From NCBI GenBank assembly GCA_037074765.1, contig JBAMDO010000322.1, forward strand, positions 1 to 40,247: a DNA stretch of 40,247 nucleotides, written 5' to 3'. The position numbers and the translations under genes were made by a program. Below the pieces are notes generated by a model. That model searched no databases and was not told the origin of the DNA. It saw only the letters and a program-made list of their open reading frames with translations. This DNA is from Mansonella perstans. Taxonomy: Eukaryota > Nematoda > Chromadorea > Rhabditida > Onchocercidae. This document shows, piece after piece, positions 31,441 to 40,247 of the stretch (positions are counted from its first letter, which is position 1; every line of letters begins with the position of its first letter).

Positions 31441-33825
31441 GAATATACCTTGAAGCTTCAAAAGAAAGAAGGAAAACAAACAAAAAGAGAAGTTTAAAAG
31501 ATGAACAAATAGGTTAAATTCGCAATATTTTAAATTTTACAAATTATTAATTTGTTATTGGGTCCATTAATTAATTAATTAAAAAAGGAAATTTCGTCAA
31601 TTTCTGTTTAATAATTCACATTTTAACAAAAAATATAATCGTACATTAATTTAGCGCATCCTCAAAAACTGATTAAGCAATCCCGATAATCTGGAACATA
31701 ATTTGAATCCTTTTTTTAAAATTAATTAAATTGTCCACTTAAAATGTTTACAGAAAACCTTGGTACCGCATATATCTTCCGATGAATGATTATTTGTTAA
31801 TGACAACAAATGTCGTATAAAATAATTAGACTAGGACACAATCATAGTTAATACTTTGAGACTAGTAGCAGTAGTAGCTGAGAGAAATGAGCCAAAAGGC
31901 AACAGTAAACAAAATGATCTCATTAAAAAGCACTTTTCGTAGACAGCGCGCACATGCATTAATTTTCTCATTAGAAATTACTTACTAACATCATCATCAT
32001 TCATTTATTTTAAAACCACGTCGAAATAACGCATACATACATAATAATGATTAGTGAGTGCTTCTAAGTCATTTTACAAAAGAACAGTTCCCGCATTTGC
32101 ATTATTATTCACTTTTTCGAAGTTGAACTACTAAAATGCATTAATGCAATATAAGATTAGAAGAAGACAGTAAAAGTATGTGATGCTAAATTAACTAACA
32201 CCTGATTTTTTAAAATTTATTTTTTCTAAATTTTTTAAAACTAAACGGAAAAAAGGATTATCAGTATCGATCAAAAAAAATCAATAAATGTAACAAATAA
32301 TAAATTGATCAAAATAAATATACTACATTAACTGAATTAAAAAAAAAATTAAAATTTAAATTTTAGCTAAATTTTCTAATTTAACAAAAAGTTTAGAGCA
32401 TTTTTTTTTTTACAATAAACTTTGGCATTAACTTAAAATGAGCTATTCATTCGCAATCCATCATTATTTTCTTTCTTTGCCGAATTGTTGATTGATGTTT
32501 ACAGTGAGTAAACAAAAGTAGGTATTAAGATTAGGTTAAGCCTTTGCCTCACAATTTGATATCCGCGCGCTAATTAACTTTTCTGTGCTAATCTGAGCTA
32601 ACTTCAAATCACAATAACAAATCACAGGGCCCAATCCAATCTTCAATGCAAATCTCAAGCCTAATGAAATGAGAATTGTACACAAATAATTACAACAAGC
32701 AAAATGTGCACTATTTCGCTAAAGCTTTTTTTTTTTACTATTTTTAAAGAAATTCAATCAACTAATCGATTTTGTGATTAAATCTGTAATCATCTGCAAG
32801 CTTCATAAAGTTGTTTTGTTTTAATTAGTTAATTAAGAAAAAAAAGTTAATTAAAATAATATATTCTGAAGATCTTTTAACGATTTTTTCTCGTTCTGTA
32901 TGTTTGATATATATTAATGTATTGCCAATCTTACAGATACTGTATATTTTTTCAAACTAAAAAAATTTTAATACATTAATTAAAAATGAATTCTTATTAA
33001 TGATTTCTTATTAATTTTCTTATTAACTCTTTCATGTTAATCTTATTAACCTCTTAATGAACTTCTTTTTCTTTTCTACGTCCTTTAAACACGAAATAAT
33101 ACAAAAAACGAATGAACTGAAATATTTAAAAAACTTTTCAAATGGAACAAAAAGTTATAATCTTATCTTATCTTATCTTATTAAACAGAATAAGTTTAGA
33201 AAATTTACACAACTCTGCACAAAATTTTTTCATAGATCAAATACTTATTTCAACAAAAATTTTCTTTTTTTTTTCTTTTTCAATTATTTCAAAGAATAAA
33301 AATTTCTGTTAACTAATTAATCTTTTTTATCTCTTTCGTTTTTTTTTTGAATAAAAAATTACTGTGAAATTTATTGAATTCATAAATTCGTTGCAAAATG
33401 AAAGATTTAAATCACTTCAAAAGTATTGTCTATTTATTCTCAACTGGGGGTATAATTTGTAGCAAATTTTTTTACCTTTAAATTTATACGAATCGAATAA
33501 ATTGAACTTAAACTTTTTTTTTTCTTTTAAAAATTTATCGGAGAAAAAAAAATTATACAAAAATATTAACAATTTACAAAAACCATAGTTTATCAAATTT
33601 TTTAAAAATATACAAAAATAATGCAAAAAGTTACAATCATATAAAACAACAATGATCGGTTTCAGATCTTAATTGAACTAACATTATTAATATTAACTTT
33701 CACACAAAACAATTTTTCTAATATTGTTAAAGAGGAAACTCAATTCAAGAGGTTATTTATACACATATGTTTGACAGATCACCAACAGATGCTACCTTTT
33801 CCCTATGATCTGTCCAATTCATTCA

Positions 33826-33900
33826 TCCCAACCGTCATCCATATATTCATCCGATCCGTTCATTCATAACATCCCTACATACATTCATCCATTCATATCT
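33826..33900. repeat. degenerate CATC/ATTC low-complexity tract
   Basis: ATTCATCC, CATCCATA and ATTCATCCG words in tandem on the plus strand. A related CCATCCATCC tract is at 36628-36660. Confidence 0.6.
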
Positions 33901-36030
33901 ATACACTAATTGCATAATATTTTTACAAAATACTATTTAAATTGTTGAAATTGTCGAAAACAGAAAAAAAGTTATGAATAAAAAGGATTTTTCAAGTTTT
34001 TTAATTATTAATTTTTATTTATTACTAATTTGGAAAAATTAAATTTTGTATACCTTTATTAATTAAATATTAGTTTTCATTTTAATACATAATTTGCTAA
34101 TTTTTCAAAGGATAAATTATTTATTTCATAATTTATCAAACGAAAAATACCTATTTATAAATATTTTTATTAATTATTTATTAATTGTTATGCACCTTTT
34201 ATCAATTAAATATTAATTTTCATTTCAATTATACAATTGTTGTTAAAGAATTCTATCAATGAATCATTTATTTTAATTCATTCATATTTCATTTTTAAAC
34301 ATTTTTTTTAATTTTGAAATGAAAAAGAAAAAGAGAAAAATATGCACACAGTGTTACATAGACAGAGAAAAAGAGAGAGAAGGAGAAAACAAAGTATTTA
34401 TAAAGAAAAACTTGTTGCACTTTTCAAAATTTTTGTTTAAGAAATTTAAGCTCATTTTCTTTTCCACATTGAAAATTAAAGTATTTCTTGCTAAAGTTTT
34501 GTTTATGAATAAGTTTAATCCTAAATACATTCTGCACTGATCCATTCCTATAATTTACTGTTATCATTGGGGAAAATTATCGAAAAAAAAAAAAGAAAAA
34601 ACACCCTGGAAATGATATTATTAATTCTAATAACGAAAGAAAGAAAAAAAAGCAAACAGAGAGAGTAAGAAATGAAGATTATGGAGGGAATTTGAATTTT
34701 TTTTTGTTTTTTTTACAATAATTTTTAAAAATAAATTTGAAAATTCATTTTTTTATTGATTTTTGTAATTTCAGAAATTTATAAAAATATGCATAAAACT
34801 TTGGAAAAAAGAATGAAATGATATAGAAAAGCAGTCAGCAGCAGATGGAATATGTAGTTGCCTTTTTTTAGGACAAATGACGAATAAGTGAGCATTTCTC
34901 TCTCACAGTGAGAAACTCAGAGAAGTTTAAATGATCATATTAGAATTGTTTTTTTTCAGTTCACTTTGATATATAATTTAAGCTTCATTTTTTCATCTTT
35001 ACTGACAAAAGGTCCAAAAAAAAGAAAAAAAAAAACGGAAATAAAAACTGATACATCATCATACAAATTATTCATCCATCTGTTTGTTCTCCTCGCATCA
35101 TCTAAACAGTCAAAAATGAACTAGGCTTAAAAGTAATTTGCCTTCTAAACAATAAGGCTGACCTAAATTCTCTCTCAAACTTTCAGATTTGCGAAACAGC
35201 ACAGGCAATTTATGGTTGAATTACATGATGTTGAAATTTTTAAAATTGTGAGATTTTCGTCATGCAAAAATAAGGACGGATAAATTTGAATGAAGGGACA
35301 ATTTTGAAGCAAAAAACTGCGATGTTTACAAAAAAATTAAAAAAAAAAATCATGTTGACCTTTATTTTTAATTTCGGTTTTCATTTTTTTGATATTCGAG
35401 TATTATTAATTAAATAACTAATTTGGTATTTTTAACGTAAAAAAAAATCTCTTTGTCAAATGCTGTGACTAATCGTAATTGAAGAAGCAAAAAAAATCGT
35501 TTTTTTTTTTTTTTTTAGTACAAAAAAGAAATTTCTAGCATGTCAATCTACAATAGTCTTTACTAGACTTTCTTTTTTTGCAGTAAGTTGCTAAATTATT
35601 AGAACAATAAGATTTAAAAATTAAAGCTCACGTTCTATAAAATTTTCATAGAACATAGGATCAAATTTACTGATTGCGAATTTTCAATCGTTCGTATCAG
35701 AAGAAAGTATCAGATCTGTTTGGAAGTTTGTCATGCAAATATCTTTAAGGCTAGCTGAGAGAGGACTGCGAAGTACAAAATGTGAAAATTTACGCTTGAA
35801 CCTGAACGTAGAAAATGTAGCAAAGTTAGAATATTCTTTTGACAAAAATGTTTTTTAAAATATTCTGTTGCATGCAAATTGCCGTATAACTAAATTTAAT
35901 TTCTATGCTTAGCGCATTGCAAGAAAACTGCAAGGAATATTTCAAGATCTTTTCAAAAAAAAAAATCCTGAAAATACATTTGATTACAAATAAATTCAAG
36001 TGATAAAATTTCAGAAGGCTCTTAAAGAAA

Positions 36031-36100
36031 ACACACCACACACACCACACACACACACACACATACACACACACCACACACACGCACACACACACACACA
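36031..36100. repeat. (CA)n microsatellite
   Basis: About 70 bp of CA with CCACA, CATA and CGCA interruptions. Confidence 0.95.
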
Positions 36101-36743
36101 GATTAAAATTAACCGGAAAATGTTAAAATCCTTGTTGCAGTATTCCATTCTTTAGATTTCAAACATTAAGCTGAAATTAAGTATTGAAATAATATCTGTT
36201 AATTTTGTTAATGTTAATTTAAAAAATTTAATGTTAATATTATTATTGATAAAAATGAAAAAGTAAAGGAAAAAAAATGATATAAATTAATTAATGAAAT
36301 TAACAGTTGTTTTTCGGAAATATAGGATATTTGAAGATGGTAAGATGAATAAAGTAATCGATTGTTTTAGGGAAAAGGATTTGATGATGGATAAAATGAG
36401 CGACTAACTTTTTGTAATAGCTAAATGAATTGTTAGAAAGTTTAAAAGCAATGTAACAAAGAGAAAAGTTAACATAAAGAGAGAGAGACGGAGAGAGAGA
36501 GTGAAGAGAGGGAGAAAGAGAGAAAGGATAAGAGTAAATGATCAAGGTCAAGGCAAATGGTTAATGCTGCAAATACTCCATTCCTTTCTTCCTACAAACT
36601 TCTTCCAGTTGTTGAACTAAACTAAACTATCCACCTACCTATATATCCATCCATCCACTACATCTCAATTCCATCCTTACCAAATCCACACATTCATTCT
36701 TGCAAGCATCTGCTCGAAAATCTTTACTTGTACTGCAACTGTT

Positions 36744-36823
36744 CCACACACATACATACATACACACACATACACATACACACACATACACACACGCACA
36801 CATATATATATATATATATATAC
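36744..36823. repeat. compound (CA)n-(TA)n microsatellite
   Basis: CA/CATA repeats up to about 36802 pass directly into a pure TA run. Confidence 0.95.
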
Positions 36824-39360
36824 ACCAGTAAATAACTCTAAAGTTTGAAGCATAAACGAGCAAAGGGAGAGAGATATTCACTTTGCCAAAAAACATTCAA
36901 CAAAAGAAAAAACGGAAAAAAAAAGAACAAGGAACCGGAAAAAAAAAAAGGACATTTCATACAAAAAAAAACTCTTATTATTGTAACCATAAATTGAAAA
37001 GAAAGTTAAATGCTTTCTTTGCTTAAGATAATAAGTTGTTTTTTTTTTTTTTGTTTTTGTAAGATTATTTGAAAAGTGAAAAGAATGTTAAACAATAATA
37101 GAGTAAAAAAAAAGAAAAAAAATTGTATAACAAATATAAATTTAGCACAAATTTTTTTTTTTTTTTTGTTTTTATTACTCTTAACAAATATGCATGCAAA
37201 TAGGCAAATACATGAATTTTTTTTTTTTTTTAGTAGTAACAAATAAAACTCTAGAGTTAAATAACGACAAAATAAATTACATTAATCTTTTAATACAATA
37301 GAAAAGCCTCACTTGCTTTCATAAAGCACTAAGTAGCTAAAATTGTTTTTAACTAATTACATCTAATGTAGGAAATATCAGTAATAAATTTACAAAAAAA
37401 ACAAAAAAAAAAAAAAAAAATTGCTTTTTTTTCATAAAACACTTTTTTAATGCTTTTTTTTCTTTTAAATTGCGGTAATTAATCTGTTGTCTGGAAAAAT
37501 TATCACAATTGTTTTTAAAATTATTATAATTAATCGATGTCTACTATTGAATTAGAAAGTTACTAGAAGGGATTTTTCAGTGTGTAATATGAAATTCAAA
37601 AAAAAATAATACGCTAAAATGTTTCAATCAGCATTGCTGATGAGTGAATTTAATTATTCTTAATTACTTACATATGGTTCAGCAACAACTTCTTTATTTG
37701 TGGTCAAAGAAAAAAGGAGCAAGATGAAACAACGATCAATAAAACCGTGAAAAGTTGATATAAGTGTATTAGCAAATGTCAGATAGTGATAACAAAGCAA
37801 CTGATAAGATTTATCTGAATGGAACTTACATTTGTTCCAAATTGTTGTAATTTATTTTTCAATTTCAAATTTTTAAATTTTCTGATAAAATTTCTAATAA
37901 ATTTCCTTAGAACAAAAAACAAACAAACAAAAAAAATTCTAAAATTAAATTGAAATTGAAATTAGGGCTAATAATTTTTCAATCAAATAAATATTCGATG
38001 TTAGCTAGTCTTTAAAAATAAATATGAAATAAAACAGTAAATGAGGAATGGGGCAAGAAAAAAACCGGACAGAGAAAACCGGAAAGAAAAAAAGGAATAG
38101 GAGAAAAGAAACTCAAGAGGAAACAAAACCAAACAAAAACCAAACTGGAGAGGAAACAGGAAACGATTTCGGAGAGAGAATTAAATGAATAAGGTTTTTT
38201 GCCTAATTTTTTTTTTATCATCATATCAATATGTGATGCTGTCATCAGTTATATGAGTTGTAAAAGAAGAAAATAATATTTTTCTGTTATTTAGGCTATC
38301 AAAAATAATTTCGAATATCAATTCTATTCATTTCAAATATTAAGTAAAAGTTAATCGGTTTTATTTTGTATTAACCGGATTATTGTCATACTTGCGCTTC
38401 GTGCTATACTTTATATGACATTTTCCATTTATTTTACAATTCCTACGGCGAGTAAAAAAATGAAAAACTTTTATCTTTTATATCGTCAAAAAAAAGCTTT
38501 TTTTTGTTTACTATCAAGCTCAAATATTAATTTTTACTATTTCAAGTATTAGTTTTTCCATTTTAAAGACAAATTTTTTCATTTGAAATATTGATTTTTT
38601 ATTTCAAATATTAATATAAATTATTTAGCAGTTTCTACAGCATGTCAAAGAGAAAAAGCTGTAAGTTTTTTTTTGTCGAATATTAATTAATTTCGATGGT
38701 TTGCTTTAAATTCAAATTCACACTGATACGAAATTAATTTTGATAAAAATGAATATTCACCACAATTCCTTAGGCTTAATTTTAAATTTAAATTAATATG
38801 TAATATATCAATTTTTTCATTATTTAATTTGAAGGTTCTATTTTTTGATTTAGCAAAACTTAACAACAAAATATTAACCATTTTTTTGTTTCGATTATTT
38901 CCACTATCGATCAATTTCATTTCTTCGTAAAAATTTTTTTTCAACCAAGATCACTTCAGAAATATTCGGCGATGTTCTATTTGCTATACTCAACACAAGC
39001 AAAATCAAATCATTTAATTTAATATTGTTCGGAATTTTCTTCAATTAAAGCATGAGAGAAATTTTACACTTGTCACAATAAAAATGATTAGGATATAATT
39101 TACATAGTTCTTGACAAGGCTAATACGTGGAGACACAATGGAGATTTGACTCATGGACTTCTCCAAACCACTCAAACAAGTATGTAATTGTTAGTTTCCA
39201 GAAAAAAAAAGGAATTAGGGGACAATGTGCATTTACCGTAACCGCTTGATAAAAGTCAAAGAAAAAAACGGAAACTGATGATTCAAAAGTTTCTCGAGTT
39301 GATGCTCACTGTTATATATACAATTATTATTGCTTCATCTGAAAACATATGACACTAAAA

Positions 39361-39382
39361 AATGATTGATCGATCAATCATT
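39361..39382. repeat. 22-bp perfect palindrome
   Basis: AATGATTGATCGATCAATCA plus TT equals its own reverse complement. No known site is recognised. It includes GATCGATC and two TGAT/ATCA half-sites. Confidence 0.85.
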
Positions 39383-39817
39383 ATCAATTTATGCTAATAT
39401 TACAATTTTTTTATTTCTGAGCCATATTCTATAAGCTAATTAATCAAATTATCGAGTGCAATCGTTTATTTCATGGCTATGAACTATAAGTAATTAATCA
39501 AATTATATAAGCGGAAAAGTCACATGTTACATTTTTAATTCATTTGCAAGGTAACAAGCAGGTTGTGTTGAAAAAGCTTTGTTTGTATAAAATTAAATGT
39601 ACAATTTGCTAATTCACTTGAATTCAGAAAAAAGTGTGAAAGGAAATTTAAGATCTCAGTGACATGTTAATTTCCATTTAGTTCATGTTTGAGTTATTTT
39701 CGAAAAATTGTTCAAATATGCATTGTTTTTTTTTTTGTCCAAGCCCAAAACTAGACATTTGTTAATTAAATTAGAGCAAATTTTAAATTGATCCTTTATT
39801 TCGTACATGTACCTGTC

Positions 39818-39932
39818 ATAAACGTCTCCAATTTATTTATTCAAGTTTAATTAAAAACGTTTGGCAATTTTCTATTTTAATTAATAAACGTTTAGCAATT
39901 CTCTATTCAGGTTTAATTAATAAACGTGTAAC
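39818..39932. repeat. tandem repeat, unit about 43 bp, three copies
   Basis: TTTAATTAAAAACGTTTGGC, TTTAATTAATAAACGTTTAG and TTTAATTAATAAACGTGTAA, each separated by an AATT(C/T)TCTATT-like spacer. Confidence 0.7.
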
Positions 39933-40247
39933 ACATTTCCATACTTAAAGCATTTTAACGCTCACATAATTAAAATTTACGGAATTCCGACTATCTGGCA
40001 TCTTCAGTGATAAAACGAAAAAACTTTTCAGTTTTATTAATCACTAAAGTAAGCGATAAAATATTATTTAAAACTAAGAAAAGAAAAAAATGAACTGAAT
40101 GGGATAGTAATCCGGAGTGTGCTTTTTTCAATGCTATTTTTTGTGCGGATAATTTTTTTATGGAAAAAGAAGACCAGACCAACTAGCACTTTTTTTTCTG
40201 CTGATAAATTAGTTATACAGGAAGAAATGTCAAACAGAGATATTCTT

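Larger units (their letters stand above)
27721..40247. other. gene-free AT-rich interval upstream of the integrin-like gene
   Basis: No exon with homology was found. ORFs up to 89 codons are Phe/Lys/Asn-rich or made by CA/GA repeats. Isolated exon-like patches at 36681-36738 (minus) and 39108-39179 (plus) are discussed as findings. The interval may contain introns of a neighbour whose exons are outside the window. Confidence 0.55.

Noticed and set aside
36300..36551. Minus-strand Ser/Leu/Pro-rich ORF
   Set aside because: Made by the GA-rich tract at 36477-36530.
1..40247. CRISPR arrays, bacterial operons, intact transposase genes or tRNAs
   Set aside because: None seen. The tandem repeats lack unique spacers of uniform length, and all supported genes have spliceosomal introns.

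Overview
The window looks like nuclear DNA from a nematode. It is roughly three quarters A+T by eye, short exons are bounded by GT...TTTCAG-type introns, and an embedded 18S rRNA fragment carries nuclear eukaryotic 18S sequence. I cannot name the species; a parasitic nematode is plausible but not proven. Only about 2.5 kb of 40 kb is recognisably coding. The rest is AT-rich intron and intergenic sequence with many microsatellites and minisatellites.

Layout. (1) 1-2252, plus strand: the 3' half of the gene for the p62 subunit of TFIIH (GTF2H1), six exons ending at a TAG stop. (2) 5012-6424, minus strand, convergent with GTF2H1: the 3' end of a gene for a single-pass membrane protein with a Crumbs-type cytoplasmic tail (Thr-rich stalk, membrane span, 38-residue tail with the FERM-binding Y-x-P-x3-E pattern and a C-terminal PDZ ligand). 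Its 5' end was not found. (3) 18466-27250, minus strand: a complete eleven-exon gene for a 505-residue secreted or surface protein of the integrin beta family. All ten splice phases match and the exon lengths add up to 1518 nt including the stop. (4) The remaining stretches (2.3-5.0, 6.7-18.4 and 27.3-40.2 kb) hold no gene I can support.

The main find is gene 3. It has a signal peptide, a seven-cysteine PSI domain, a hybrid domain and four integrin-type EGF modules. The roughly 240-residue beta-I (vWA/MIDAS) domain that normally interrupts the hybrid domain is absent, and both halves of the hybrid domain sit in one 130-nt exon. The beta-tail domain, transmembrane helix and NPxY cytoplasmic tail are also absent. 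In their place are an acidic linker of about 100 residues and a C-terminal hydrophobic segment shaped like a GPI-attachment signal. Such a protein could not bind ligand through a MIDAS, engage talin, or pair conventionally with an alpha subunit.

Around this gene are a cluster of three GATA (ELT-2-like) sites about 410-450 bp upstream of the ATG, a perfect 12-bp hairpin just upstream of a likely trans-splice acceptor, an upstream minisatellite that repeats TTATCAGT, and a diverged 18S rRNA fragment inserted in one intron. Also notable are an octamer (ATGCGACA) that recurs eight times, and Crumbs-type tail sites where the usual aPKC phospho-acceptors are replaced.
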